Origin: Odobenus rosmarus divergens
Lineage: Eukaryota > Chordata > Mammalia > Carnivora > Odobenidae
NCBI RefSeq assembly: GCF_000321225.1
Contig: NW_004451856.1
Coordinates: 83,623 to 147,622 of the forward strand
Reading direction: 5' to 3'
Length of the DNA stretch: 64,000 nt
Shown: in pieces, positions 1-11,574 of the stretch
How positions within the stretch are numbered: the first letter of the stretch is position 1
Layout of the letters: each line of letters begins with the position of its first letter
The notes under the pieces: model-generated
The model's database searches: none
What the model saw: only the letters and a program-made list of their open reading frames with translations
Told to the model about the DNA's origin: nothing
Position numbers and translations under genes: made by a program

Positions 1-983
1 CATTACCCGACATTATTGTCTTCATTACACTCCTCAATGTCTGAAATTATACTATTGCTTATTTTTTATCTGTCTCCTCCCACCGGAACGATCCCAATGA
101 GAAAAAGGACCTTGTCTGCCTGTTCATGGAATCCTTAAAATAGTGCTCGGCTCAGAGCGGCACTCAATGAATATTTTGGAGTGAATTTAACTATACAATT
201 CAGGGAGAGATTTTCTAAAAAGTTACATAGAATCTACATTTAATTTCTCTCAAACATCTCTATTCATACGCTTGATGAGTAAAAATCATTTAAAATAGAA
301 AATTATATTCCATGTTATTTGCCACCGACTGATGAGAGCTCTATAAACAAAAATTGCCAAAACGCACACTGCTTTTCTTTAAACTTTAATTCCCTTTAAA
401 AGATCTTTTAAATTCTTAAAGTAAAAGTATAGTCTCAGTGGTGTAGTTAATACTATTTAGCTATGAAGCAGATATACACATTTACTTTATGTTGGCATCA
501 AAGAACTTCAGTTGATTTTTTGCCCTTTTCATGGTTCAGAGGTTCCTATCTCAAAACTATAAATAAAAGTTAACTGAAATATGGAAATGTTCAGGGTAAA
601 GTCACCTAGTGAATAAAATTGCAATATGGAGAGAAAAAGGTGTGCAAGCAAGGTAGGCAGTGTTCTGTCTTCTTTGATTTATTGCTAGAAGGGGAAGAAA
701 AAAAGTAATGATGACCCAACAATTCCAAAAACCTTTATCATTTTAAATTAATGAAAAAACACCTTTTTATAATGGGGAAATGCAGCATGTAGTAAAATAT
801 AAAAACAGGACTCTCCATCTCCATCAGCTTAAAAAAGAAGTATGAACAGAATACCCCGAGATCATTTATTTTCAGTAGAGTTCCTCTTAGGTTCATGGGT
901 TAGATCAATCAACCCAAGTTTGGGTCTCATTGTCTCCGGCCCTCCTTGACATCATAAAAGCTTGGTGTTCTACCTGGGACAGT
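1..983. other. 5' flanking DNA, no gene seen
   Basis: This is A+T-rich DNA without a convincing open frame. About 120-190 resembles the tail of an ancient MIR element (a short stretch ending in CACTCAATGAATATT). Nothing else is recognised. Confidence 0.5.
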
Positions 984-1462
984 TGTTATAGTGAGTAGAA
1001 TTATGTCCTTCCAAATTATGTCCATGTCTTAGCTCCCAGTACCTGTGAATGCGACCTTATTTGGAAATGGGGTTTTTGTATGCAATATTAAGTTACAGAT
1101 CTCAAGACGAGAGGATACTGGATTTGGGGTGAGCCTCAATCCAATAATTAGTGTTCTAATAAGCAAAATGCAGGAGGTTTGAGACATCCAGACCCAGAGA
1201 AGAGCCAGAGGGAAGACATGTGAAGACTGAGGCAGAGACTGGAATGATGTGTCTATAAATCAAGGAAAACAAAGGATTATAGGCAAACTAGGAAAAGAGT
1301 GCTAGGAGAACGAATTCTCCCTCTGAGCCTCTAGAAAGTACTAACCCTGCACACAATTAGATTTCAAACTTCTGGCCTCCAGAACTATGAGAGAATACAT
1401 TTCTGTTGTTTTAAGCCACCAAATTTGTTATAACTTGTTACAGAAATAACAGGAAACAAACA
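984..1462 (+). mobile_element. Solo LTR remnant, ERVL-MaLR (MLT1-like)
   Basis: About 480 bp that follow the MaLR LTR word order: a TGTTAT start, an early GTCCTTCCAAATTATG segment, GACCTTATTTGGAAATGGGG, a mid-element AATCCAATAATTAGTGTTCT, and a 3' part with GGCCTCCAGAACTATGAGAG and CTGTTGTTTTAAGCCACC. It ends near AACAAACA. No internal retroviral coding sequence is attached, so it looks like a solo LTR. The target duplication is no longer clear, which fits an old element. The family is from memory; the subfamily was not determined. Confidence 0.7.
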
Positions 1463-1484
1463 TAGTTGTATTATGTTTGAAATA

Positions 1485-1685
1485 GCTTTTATTTTTTTTA
1501 AATTGTAATAGACATATGCTTGACATATACTAAATTAGTTTCAGGTGTACAACTTAGTAATTCAACAATTATATTCATTACAAAATGCCCACCATGAAAA
1601 GTGTATTACAGTATTAGGGACTATATTCCTATGCTGTACTTTTCATCCCTGTGACTTATTTAATAGGCTTTTGTGTTTAACAGTT
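1485..1685 (-). mobile_element. L1 3'-end fragment
   Basis: The fragment begins with a T-rich run (the minus-strand poly(A) tail). It continues with the L1 3' end motif TTAGTTTCAGGTGTACAACTTAGTAATTCAACAATT (positions 1537-1572), read in antisense. It is 5'-truncated, as most L1 copies are. The open frame at 1545-1787 lies on this element and is not a gene. Confidence 0.65.
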
Positions 1686-2204
1686 TGCCAAACACAATGT
1701 CTTGTTACTTTGCAGACCACTGTGGGGCACTATAATCTGTGTCTTTGGGAAGCAAACTTTGAATGGTGTTTAATTAAAGTTTCATAGGCTCTGCAGCAAC
1801 AGAGTTTACTTTGGGGAACAACAGTGATAAGTTCAAGACTCAGGTAAAAGAATCTCAGCCACCTGGGGGCTAATTGAAAACTATGCTTTTTCATTTTATA
1901 ACACTTAACATTCTTGGGGAAAAATTATCATTTAGTAACTAGTTCCCTTGGAAGTAAAAGCAAATTTTCTTTGAAATGGTTGCTTAGCAGAACTGTTCTT
2001 CACTCAGCTGTTCTGTGATATTTTTATTTTAATGTGTCATAGGAAAATTTGTTCTTCTAATTACTAATAAAACAAGTAATAGTAGAGGAGGGGCAAGGGT
2101 GCAACTGCATTCCTTAAGTGTTTACAACATTCACTAAGGGCTTGGACTATAATATTAAATTTATAATATACTAGGTAAAAATTTAGGAACAATTCTATCA
2201 ATTT
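1686..2204. other. Unassigned intergenic DNA
   Basis: I see no gene, tandem repeat or recognisable mobile element in this stretch. Confidence 0.4.
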
Positions 2205-2397
2205 AAAATGGATTTGAGGGGCATCTGGGCAGCTCAATCAGTTAAGTGTCTGACTCTAGATTTCGGCTCAGGTCATGATCTCAGGGCTGTGAGATCAAGC
2301 CCCACATTGGGCTTCACACTGGGTGGAGCCTGCTTAAGATTCTCTCTCTCCCTCTCCCTCTGCCCCCCAATTAATTAATTAATTAAAATGCATTTGA
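2205..2397 (+). mobile_element. CAN-SINE with target-site duplication
   Basis: The SINE body is 2218-2384: a diverged tRNA-derived head (GGGGCATCTGGGCAGCTCAA), the GGCTCAGGTCATGATCTCAGG block, a CT-rich stretch and a TTAATTAATTAATT tail. It is flanked by AAAATGGATTTGA (2205-2217) and AAAATGCATTTGA (2385-2397), a 13-bp target duplication with one mismatch, which fixes the insertion limits. Confidence 0.85.
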
Positions 2398-2984
2398 CCT
2401 TTCACAACTCGGAAATAACTTTGATACTACTCAGTCATTTAAACAAGAGATTTAGAAACATTTTAGAAACATTCTGACAACTACATCTCTCCACCCCCCT
2501 TCCCCCATTCTCATCTAAATACCTTCTAAATATCCCTCCTCAATTCCACTGTCTTAGAAGCGGCTCACATCATCCCACAACTAGATGTTCATGGTATGTT
2601 TCTTACTGGTCTCCTCGCTTCATCATCTGTCTGTTCTAATCTGTCATCTGTGCTGCTTCTAGGGTTCCATGTGTATTTTAAACAAATCACAGGAATTAAA
2701 TCTCACGTATACAAATTCCTCAGCATGATACAGAACACCTTTCCTTATCTGGCACTTGGCCCAGTTCCCTTCATTTCTCCCCACTTCCCAATCCTCGTAC
2801 TGTACCTGGTTTGGCAGATGCTCGTAGTTGCCTACTAAAAATCTAATCTCTCCTTTTCCCTCTTCTTAGATAACCAGTTTATTCCAAGGCATCGATATGC
2901 CCAGTTTAAAACTCACCCACACACACTCACACACCCCGTTTGTCATCTTTGTTTCAGCCAGGAGTCATCATCATCTAACAAAAT
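2398..2984. other. Unassigned intergenic DNA
   Basis: This is pyrimidine-rich in places (2490-2530, 2850-2880). The 80-codon frame at 2596-2838 has no recognisable domain and no supporting context. Nothing else is seen. Confidence 0.4.
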
Positions 2985-3390
2985 TCTGGCCAGAGAGATA
3001 TAGGCGCCTGTTGGAAATCTATGGGAAGGGCTCGGTTTCTTGAAAAATGCCCCCATCTTCTATTTGCTAGTTGTTGTTGTTGTTGTTTTTCTTCTTTCTG
3101 CCTGGCTAAGTGGACTGAAGCCTGGAGGTAGAACAGCCTTTTTTTCACCATGAGGCCGATGACGATGATAGCTACCAGCTACAGAAGGTGGTGCAGAAAT
3201 GCAAGGAGCCTGGGATGTGGAGGAGAGCATGGTGTTGCCGCACCAGCCCTGGGTTGCCTGTCTCTGGTCTTCTTTTTCTGTGAGAAAAATCAATCTCTAT
3301 TTGGTTATACCACTAACTCAGGTCACTTTGACACGGAACCAAATGCAATCCTAGCAGATACAACCATTGACAACATACCATTCATCTTTT
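2985..3390 (+). mobile_element. Degraded LTR-like interspersed repeat
   Basis: The right half (about 3230-3370) reads like the 3' end of an old LTR element: CCTGGGTTGCCTGTCTCTGG, TGAGAAAAATCAATCTCTATTTGG, then CCAAATGCAATCCTAGCAGATAC. A short TTG-repeat lies at 3069-3088. Two overlapping short frames on opposite strands sit on it and are not genes. The family assignment (MaLR-like) is tentative. Confidence 0.35.
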
Positions 3391-3984
3391 CTTGAATAAA
3401 TCTCTGCTATCAAATCTGTAGGCCTCAGTACATTTCTCTCATGGCCTGGAAAAATTCCTATTTATCATTTAGGATCCAACTCTAGTGGTACGACCTTAAA
3501 GATGCATTTCACAATTTCCATCCTAATTACTATTCTACCTCAGTCCCCCTGCCTGTTGGGGGCATACCCTAAAGTGAACATCATTCTGTGAGACATGCCA
3601 CTTCTCTTGTAGTACTGTCTAGAATATAAACCTTACTTGAAATTGTCAGCGGGTCCACTGATTTCAGTGCTCTTCTCTTAACAAAGTCTGAAAAAAAATT
3701 TTAACTGATAGTTTATAGAGTAAACGAAAGAAAATAATAATTTTAAAAAGTGCTTTTACACCAACAAATTAATATAATATATACAGTTACAGTTAGCACA
3801 AACACATACGTATATATATATACCTATTAATGTACATAAATATACACACATCTGTACATATAGCATATGTGGTGTGTTTAGGTAAGTGCATGAAATACGC
3901 AACTCTGCACACAAGAGATATAAATTCTATATAAATAGAACCATAATTCTCAACTAACATAGATATCTTAATTGAGATATAGGT
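3391..3984. other. A+T-rich intergenic DNA with TA/CA runs
   Basis: There is a low-complexity TA run at about 3808-3822, with scattered CA-rich words to 3880. No gene is seen. Confidence 0.4.
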
Positions 3985-4141
3985 TAGTATTTCTCAAACT
4001 TTAATGTATATGAAAATTCCCTGGGGCTCTCATTAAAATATAGACCAGAAGCACTCGAGTGGGGCCTGTGAGTCTGCATCTCTAACCACTTCCCAGATGT
4101 TATGGATTGCTGCTGGTTCGGGTATCACCCTCTGAGTAGCA
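3985..4141 (+). mobile_element. MER5A-like hAT-Charlie remnant
   Basis: It starts TAGTATTTCTCAAACTTTAATG, passes through CCCTGGGGCTCTCATTAAAA and GAGTCTGCATCTCTAACCA, and ends near ACCCTCTGAGTAGCA. This is the word order of the short non-autonomous hAT element MER5A (TIR-type start CAGTGGTTCTCAAAC). It is diverged and has no clear 8-bp target duplication. Confidence 0.6.
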
Positions 4142-4225
4142 AGGATACAGGTGCAGTGCTCTTCTATTTCCTCTTTGTTTTTTGGACTATGCAGTTTATG
4201 CACAGTCACAAATATTTGGTGAGGT

Positions 4226-4625
4226 AGAGGTTGGCTATGTGTTCTTTAAGCCCCTTCTCTCTTCTACTGGAACATATAGCTGGGCTATTTTCCCAGCTTC
4301 CATTTGAGTTAGATATGGCTTTGTCACCAAGTCTAGCCAATGGGGTGTGCTATAGCCTACTCCCAGTTCTGGCCCTGACATGCTTTCCCATGTGATTCTA
4401 TGTGCCCTTTTCCTTTCATTGGCTTGATTCAGACAAGCATGGCGACCTTGGAATCCAGCTGGTGAAGACAGCAGAGACAGAAGATGGAAGGAGCTTGTGA
4501 CCCTGTATTGCTTCTTGGAAGAGCCACCTGCTGTTCTAGAATTATTCACTTTCGACCTTACATAAGTGTGAAATAAAGTTGTAGAATTTTTGAGCAATTA
4601 TACATCTGGGGCATCTGTTTTTACA
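4226..4625 (+). mobile_element. Old interspersed repeat, family not assigned
   Basis: The phrases CTAGCCAATGGGGTGTGC, CAGCTGGTGAAGACAGCAG and TGTGAAATAAAGTTGTAG followed by ATTATACATCTGGGGCATCTG are typical of old mammalian LTR or DNA-transposon consensus ends. The 120-codon minus frame at 4235-4597 lies inside and is best explained by the repeat. Confidence 0.35.
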
Positions 4626-6696
4626 GTAAACTTCCTACCCTACTTAAAGCAGTGGTAATTTTGTAATCTGGTGGAAAGATACCATGATATTAGTGCAAGG
4701 TTGGTATTGTTTGGGACTGGCTAAGGTTTTCAGTTTTTTTTTTTTTTGCAGGGCGTGTTTATAAATATAAATTACTGTTAAACTAAGTTTCTTTTTATTT
4801 TTATACCCGTGGTCACAGGTGGATGAACAAAGCTAATTGTATGCCGTAAAAACCATGTTCTAATTTGAATAGTAACTGTTTTATTTAGAATTTATTTAGA
4901 ATTAAAAAAAACACATTATTTAGAACGTGTCTAGTTTGACCAGTGAAATGCGGCACAGAAATTGCATGAACAATTTTTTGTTATAATAGCTAATAACAAA
5001 ATTATAAGTAAGTTCAAGATATTAATGGCTCTTAAGAAAATATCTAAAAATACATGTGCCCTTAAAACCATGAGTAAACAGAACTGCTTTGTGAAACTTG
5101 GTTTCTAATGAATAACATTCCAAAGCACTATAGGAAAGGACATAGTAATTCAAAATTCCCTTCATGGTAAGTAGCTCCTACAAAATCATTCCTAAATTTG
5201 AAGGTAGGAGGGATAAGGAATTTAGCAGAATATTTGTCAAGAAAGCATCAGGGACATAAAGGAAGTGTGAGGAATACAAGGAAAATCAATTGGGTTCTAT
5301 TAGAAGTCATTATTAATCTTTTGCTTTTTCACTTGTATAATCAGTTGTTCATAATAAAAGCCATTTATATTTCATAGCATTATAACTATTGGTTATAACA
5401 TATATTGTCCATCACTTACATGAAACTAAAAGGATTTCTGAGCCTTTTCATTCCAAAAATGAAATAGAGAATTGATTTCTATATAACAGATTACTGTGTA
5501 AATAAATTACTAAATGGTCAGATGTACTTTGCTTTCCATCTCTGAACATCATCTGTGGACAAGCTGTTATTTGTAGGAAAATGTGATTAGTCTTCAAACG
5601 TGGAAAATATAAATAAATGTATTTTTTTCTATCACACATTTTTGTGAGTGAAAACAAGCAAATCTCCTTTAACTTGTGAAACCAAAGTGATAGCATTCCA
5701 GATAACAGTTTATCAGCTGCTGGCAATCCATAATACTGACGGGGCGGGGGGAGTGTTTGCATTAGTGATAGAATGGAATCCTCCCTTCACCTTTCAGTCA
5801 ACTGTTCCAGTATTTGCCTACCCCAAAAGTTTCCCTCCAGTATCAAACAACGGCTAATAAATCAATACATCAAGGGGCAAATAAATCAAATACTGCTTGA
5901 TTTGAGCTTGATTGGTTCTTTCTGAGAAGATCTGAGCCAAATGTTCCAAGGTCTAAGCAAAGTTTGCAAGGCAAAGAGTGCAGGCTGAGTCTGGCCTGCA
6001 GATGTGCTCGGTAGGTCTGCACAGTGTCATCGTTTTTCTCAGGAGATTAGGAAAAAAAAAAATGTGGACTAGGAGTTTTCTCAAAACATATGGAATTCTA
6101 TCCCCAGTGAGCTGGGATCCTGTTGGGGGGATCAAGTGAAGCTGAGGGGCTGCCACCCCTTTTTGGTGAGGACAGACTTCCTGTGTTCTCTTCTGTTTGG
6201 CTCTCCCAAAGCCTGGACCATGTAGTTGTCTGTTTGGTCCCTGTTGGCGTTTCTATCTGTAACTCCTGTGTAGAAGACTAGGGGTGGGGTGATGGGGATA
6301 CGAAGAAACAGCAAGTTTTAAAACCTCCACAGCTTAGATCTTTATTCAAGAGAAAAAAACAGGAATTGATGGTGTTAGTATCACTTCTAAACCAAGGCAT
6401 TTATTATAATGGACTGGATCATTCACAGCAGCTGAACAGAAATATTTAAAAAAAAAACAAAACAAACTTTTCAGTTTGCTGATATTCCTTGACATACCTT
6501 TTTTTTTTTTTTTAAATGAGCTGGATAAGGAATACTGAAACAAAGAAATAACAGCTGTTAATTTAGCATAAATGCATTTGTTTTTTTTTTTCTACCTACA
6601 CTATGTGTTGTTGAGGGTTTCCTGTCTCGTTCAGTCAGTAATTACAAATTGAAAAAAGTATACCTCCATCTTTAAATTAACGAATTTGAAGTTTTC
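4626..6696. other. Intergenic DNA, nothing recognised
   Basis: About 2 kb with homopolymer T or A runs (4735-4748, 6050-6061, 6433-6460, 6500-6514, 6580-6591) and no frame over about 105 codons. The longest frames (5448-5762 minus, 6132-6314 minus) show no domain. Confidence 0.4.
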
Positions 6697-6908
6697 GTGA
6701 TGAATCTCTAAATTCTTTTGGGGGGAGGGGCAGAGGGAGAGAGAGAGAGGGGAAGAGAGGGTCTTAAACAGGCTCTACACCCAGCACAGGGCCCGATGCA
6801 GGGCTCCATCTCACAACCCTGAGATGATGATCTGAGCTGAAATCAAGAGTCAGATGTTGAATCCACTGAGCCACCCAGGCGAACCCGGTGATGAATCTCT
6901 AAATTCTT
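6697..6908 (-). mobile_element. CAN-SINE (minus) with 21-bp target duplication
   Basis: The SINE body is 6718-6887. It reads in minus orientation: GGCAGAGGGAGAGAG, GAGATGATGATCTGAGCTGA, and CACTGAGCCACCCAGGCG at the right. The flanks at 6697-6717 and 6888-6908 are identical over 21 bp (GTGATGAATCTCTAAATTCT plus T), so the insertion is well defined although the usual poly(T) at its left is missing. Confidence 0.88.
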
Positions 6909-8261
6909 AATAAAATGTAGAAATCTTAAGAGAATAAATAACTCAACAGATTTATAACTTCTCTAAACTCTTTGTAATATCTCACCATCAAAATAGCTGC
7001 ATTTAGGTTTACATTTCACATATTTTGAATCATCTAAGCTGCCCTCTTCCTATCTCTCTGTTTTTGTTAAAAGCACTATGACTAGTGCTTCTTAAAATGA
7101 TAGTGTGGCAGCCCCAAGAGGAGTAAAAAAATTAAGTCTTTCAAATGAAAGCTAAGGCGTGGATATAGACTACATAGGTATTGCGTATTTCATGTTCTTT
7201 TCTTAATTCTGACCATCTAAGAACGATTGCGAACTGTTAAAGGAAATTTTCAACTTTCAATGTTTGTGGACTCTGCTCCTGGGCTCCCAGGGAAGCTACA
7301 CTTCAACATTTACCAAGGTCAAAATGACTCTGAAAAATCTCAAGCCGAGCACACATTGTACATCTGCCTCGTTAAAGAAAATAACCAAAAAGGAGGATTC
7401 TGAACACAGAGGGTATGAAAAAGTAAGAAACTTTCCTGGTTCCCATAAGATTAAAGTCATACAGCCCTGCATATAATGGGAATTTAAGGTCTGCAACTTT
7501 CTGAAATGTTCTTTGTCTAATAATTTATAACTTTTTATGTAAAAAAATGTATGTTCTCTTTCCCGAGCACTGGCTTCCTTGTGAAGATTGTGTATCCCAG
7601 GCAGCTGTCCCAATTTGGGCTTGAATAAAACTCTATTCCTTTTTTTTTTTTTTAGAAATTCTGAAAGGTTTGTTCATTTTTTTTTGTCAACAGAATCATG
7701 AAACAACGGTTTTTTGGTACGGCAGGACAAATGAGATTAGCCCTTCAGTCACACTGTTGAGTATAAAAAAGTAGGATGAAACCATCGTTTATAAATTTCT
7801 TGGCTTTTTCTACTTAGTTTTTCCTTCTCCTTGGTCTTAGCATTAGTGTGTTTCAAAAGAAAAACAAAACAAAACCCCAAACAATACAAAAGTGCCACAA
7901 CAATGACTTCCTTCAGTGTGGCCTTTCCAGCCATAGACTCTTGGGGTTCTAGTCAGGACCTGCTTATGACTGGTTTTCTGAGAAGATTTGATTTGATTTG
8001 AGGAAATTTCAGACTACTGTGGCCTTGACAACTCTGCTTCAGAAGAACAGCCCCTCCTAACAGAAGTAGTGATTCCCTCGATTTTTGAAAGACATACTTA
8101 CCAAGATTTTAGATTAGCCACACACAATCCCTTCCAAGTGTTTGCTCTAGTTGTTTGCTGTTTTGTTTCTAAATGGCTAATGTAGCGATGATTTGTGTAT
8201 TTATTTATGCACACTCTGCCATGTTCGAAAAGATTTAAGGTGGTTAGACACATAACTTTTA
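6909..8261. other. Intergenic DNA, nothing recognised
   Basis: It holds short frames on both strands (7264-7476 plus, 7296-7613 minus, 7749-7934 minus) without recognisable protein features. A T-run lies at 7640-7653. Confidence 0.4.
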
Positions 8262-8694
8262 GCAAAATAAATCTTTTTTCTTTTCTTTTTTTTTTTAAGA
8301 TTAATTTATTCAGGCGCCTGGGTGGCTCAGTTGGTTAAGCGACTGCCTTTGGCCCAGGTCATGATCCCGGAGTTCCAGGATCAAGTCCCGCACCGGGCTC
8401 TTTGCTCAGCAGGGAGTCTGCTTCTCCCTCTGACCCTCCCCCCTCTCGTGCTCTTTCTCTCACTCTCTCTCTCAAATAAATAAATAAAATCTAAAAAAAA
8501 AGATTCCATTTATTCATTTGTCAGAGAGAGAGAGAGCACAAGCAGGGAGAGTGGAAGGCAGAGGGAGAAGCAGACTCCCCACCGAGCAAGGAGCCCAACA
8601 CAGGACTCTATCCCAGGACCCCAGGATCACGACCCCAGCCAAAGGCAGACGCCAAACCAACTGAGCCATCCAGGTGTCCTGCAAAATAAATCTT
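8262..8694 (-). mobile_element. CAN-SINE (minus), interrupted by a second SINE
   Basis: The outer SINE, 8276-8680, is in minus orientation and ends CAACTGAGCCATCCAGGTGTCC. Its 14-bp target duplication GCAAAATAAATCTT is exact at 8262-8275 and 8681-8694. A plus-strand SINE has inserted near its A-rich tail, splitting it at about 8312/8500. Confidence 0.88.
8297..8516 (+). mobile_element. CAN-SINE (plus) nested in a minus CAN-SINE
   Basis: The inner body is 8313-8499: head GGCGCCTGGGTGGCTCAGTT, tail CAAATAAATAAATAAAATCT. The flanks AAGATTAATTTATTCA (8297-8312) and AAGATTCCATTTATTCA (8500-8516) are parts of the outer SINE tail and form the target duplication. It is therefore younger than the outer copy and in opposite orientation. 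Confidence 0.88.
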
Positions 8695-9858
8695 AAAGCA
8701 GGTGAAAAGTGAGGTACTAGGTATTAAAAGTAGGAAAGTTAGAACAGAGAGCACATACCACATGCATGCAGAAAGCTTTGATGGGCTGGCAAGAGGTGGG
8801 CTGCTCACTGTTCTCTACCATCCATCAGGAGAGAGGGACACAGACAACTATAGAACTCACGTGTCACTCTTTATTGCTACAGACAGAGGTATTACAAGAG
8901 GCAGGAAGTGGAACAAAATCTTAATGATTGAAATGTTGCTCCCTTCAAGGAGGAGTCTGAAACAAAGGATTAAGAAGAGGCCCTGGGTTATTTTCATCTT
9001 TGAATTATTCATGCTAGCTCTGCCCTGCAGAAGACATGGGATGCAGAAGACATGGGAAACTGAAAGCAAGCTGCACCTTGACTAGACTGGAGCAGTTAAT
9101 GACAGCAGGCTCCGCAGCCCCAGAAGTTTAAACTGAAAGGTGAACCAATTCTGCTCAGCCTAGCTGTTCTATAGTCCAGGACAGGATCCTTTCCAGCCTG
9201 AAAAGCCTAGCTTTGTGTTACCTGCATCAGGGTTCTGGAGGATCCAAAATGAGGCTTTTTCCCTTTCTAGGATTAAGCTGCATTGCCCTGTGGGGTCTTC
9301 CCCCAAGGGTAAATGTGACAGGACACAAAATCTCACCCTATTAACATTAATACATTAATGACATATCCTCAAAATACTCAAATGCCACTGGCTTGCTTCC
9401 AAGAACTGTGATACTTTACAGAGTCCTTTTTCTACATCCCACATTTCCAGCTGTTGTAGAGCTTGAAATATGTTGTATCTCGTGTTGGTGATGAGCTGTT
9501 GTCAAGACTGAGCTAAGCTGGTGAGATCTGAGTTGCCAGGTGTTAGGGCATCCATTAGGACAGTAACCCAAAAGGAAAGTAACCATTGACCTTTGATCAT
9601 TGTGATAGCATAAGTAAGAAACCAAATAGGAGGAAGATCTGCCCTTCTTTACTCCACCCATGATGTTCCATTTCCCCTGTGGAATGCTGCTGGGTGGGAG
9701 TCCTGTGGATCAGGCAGATGAGGGGATTGCCTCCTTGCCAGGGGAGCTCCATACAAGAGGCTCCTGCTGCAGATGATATATGGAAACCGGAAAAATCATC
9801 AAACAAATGGAGTAACAAGCTGCTGTGATTACAGGAAAAGCTTAGAATGTTGCTAAAA
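8695..9858. other. Intergenic DNA, nothing recognised
   Basis: The 127-codon plus frame at 8702-9085 begins beside the SINE and has no identifiable domain. A tandem pair of the words GCAGAAGACATGGGA occurs at about 9026-9058. No other feature is seen. Confidence 0.35.
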
Positions 9859-9953
9859 TTATCTAGTTAATAAAAATGTGTATACTGATGATTAATTTCT
9901 AAGAGAAAAAATCAAACTATATTTTTGCAAACAATGTTGCAATGAAGTGATCA
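9859..9953. repeat. 95-bp block duplicated at 11325-11419
   Basis: This block, beginning TTATCTAGTTAATAAAAATG and ending AATGAAGTGATCA, appears again without a visible difference 1466 bp downstream, immediately before the run of N. In this first position the sequence continues into AACAATAGACTGACATT; in the second it stops at the gap. This is probably the authentic locus, and the second copy an assembly artefact. Confidence 0.9.
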
Positions 9954-10724
9954 AACAATAGACTGACATTAAGATCATCCTAGATCATCATCTCTGCATC
10001 CCATTTGCGTAAACTGACACCCGCCAATATCGTTATCCCACTTTGTAGAAACATCTCAAAAAATGGGAAGCTGAGGAATTGCTAAATATCATGTCAAAGA
10101 GAGGAGTTTGACACAACAGTGTGAATACTTGGAAGAACTGGCAAAAGCACAGAGGAGTGCAAGGAGCTACAGTGTTCAGGCTTGCAGGGCACGTAGAGGT
10201 TACCCCATGCAGCCTTTCATTTTGTGGACCAGTCCATTTAGGCCTGGAGAAAGCGACATGCCCAAAGTGAAACAAGAGGCCAGGGACAACGCAGGGCCCC
10301 CAGTAGAGAGCTGTCCATCAGGGCAAAATCCCTGGGAAAACAGCTCAGGGTTTTAGAATTGCAGAACATTGCTCTTGGGAAGAACCAGCTTAATCCCGTT
10401 ACAGACCCGGGAGGTAACTAGAGGAAATTCAGGATACAGACCAAAAAAAAAAAAAAAAAAATCCCTATTAAAAGCTACAAGGGCCGCCAAGCACAATCTC
10501 TTTGTTGGCCTTTCCTGCCATATCTCCTGCCTTTCTCCTCCTCTCCCGCCAACAAGTTTTTCAGTAGGAGCCCTGAAACTTGCCCATTCAGGGCCTACAC
10601 AAGTTTTGGTCTTTTGTCCTGAAATACACTCTCCTCCCTTTCTGGCTGATTCCAACAGTAGCTTCATTCTAAGTGTTACTCTTCCAAAGAAACCTTTCCT
10701 AAGTGACCTGTTTAGGTGGGTCTC
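9954..10724. other. Intergenic DNA, nothing recognised
   Basis: There is an A-run at 10443-10460. Overlapping plus (10369-10743) and minus (10353-10667) frames of about 100-124 codons have no recognisable domain, and their overlap on opposite strands argues for chance frames. Confidence 0.35.
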
Positions 10725-10987
10725 CCTAGAAAATCCTGCTTAAAAAAAATTTTTTTTTTAGATTTTACTTATTTATGTATTTATTTATTTAGGGCACGAG
10801 CTGGGGGGTGAGGAGGGGAGAGGCAGAGGGAGAGGGAGAGAGAGGATCTCAAGCAGACTCCACACTGAGCACGAAGCCTGAGGCAGGGCTCGATCTCACG
10901 ACCCTGAGATCATGACCTGAGCCTAAACCAAGAGTTGGAAACTTAACTGACTGAGCCACTCAGATGCCCCTAGAAATCCCATTTAAA
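10725..10987 (-). mobile_element. CAN-SINE (minus) with target duplication
   Basis: The body is 10745-10968, from the A/T-rich tail (TTTACTTATTTATGTATTTATT) to GACTGAGCCACTCAGATGCCC. The flanks CCTAGAAAATCCTGCTTAAA (10725-10744) and CCTAGAAATCCCATTTAAA (10969-10987) are the diverged target duplication. Confidence 0.85.
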
Positions 10988-11173
10988 GCTAGTATTGAAA
11001 TAAACAATTTGAGTGGCAGTAGAGACCAGTATATTCTTTGGGCTCACTTTGTATTAATCATTGTATTGTTTACTCAATTTTTACTTTTATCAAAGGACAT
11101 AGTAAGAAAAGTCAAAAGGTTCCACAAAGGTTGGTTTGAAAAGTGGCATCCCCTTTCCCTGGTCTCTGCCTCA

Positions 11174-11326
11174 CCGATTAACTTCCGCTTCCCAAAGAAA
11201 ACACTTTCAACTCTCTTAGTATGTGTGTATGCATGTGTGTGTGCGTATGTGTGTGTGTGTGTGTGTGTGTTAGTATTAACTCCATATTTCTCGATAACAT
11301 ACTTATTCTGCTTTCTTCTTGATTTT
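11174..11326. repeat. 153-bp block with GT repeat, duplicated at 11470-11628
   Basis: It runs from CCGATTAACTTCCGCTTCCC to CTTCTTGATTTT and contains a (TG)n microsatellite at about 11247-11270. The copy after the gap is the same except for three more TG units. Here the block runs straight into a repeat of 9859-9953, which is suspicious. Confidence 0.9.
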
Positions 11327-11419
11327 ATCTAGTTAATAAAAATGTGTATACTGATGATTAATTTCTAAGAGAAAAAATCAAACTATATTTTTGCAAACAA
11401 TGTTGCAATGAAGTGATCA
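11325..11419. repeat. Second copy of the 9859-9953 block, at the gap edge
   Basis: It matches 9859-9953 over 95 bp and ends exactly at the first N. See the finding on the gap. Confidence 0.9.
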
Positions 11420-11469
11420 NNNNNNNNNNNNNNNNNNNNNNNNNNNNNNNNNNNNNNNNNNNNNNNNNN
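11420..11469. other. Assembly gap (50 N)
   Basis: Exactly 50 N. This number may be a placeholder rather than a measured size. Translated frames that span it are meaningless. Confidence 0.98.
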
Positions 11470-11540
11470 CCGATTAACTTCCGCTTCCCAAAGAAAACAC
11501 TTTCAACTCTCTTAGTATGTGTGTATGCATGTGTGTGTGC

Positions 11541-11574
<34 letters not shown>

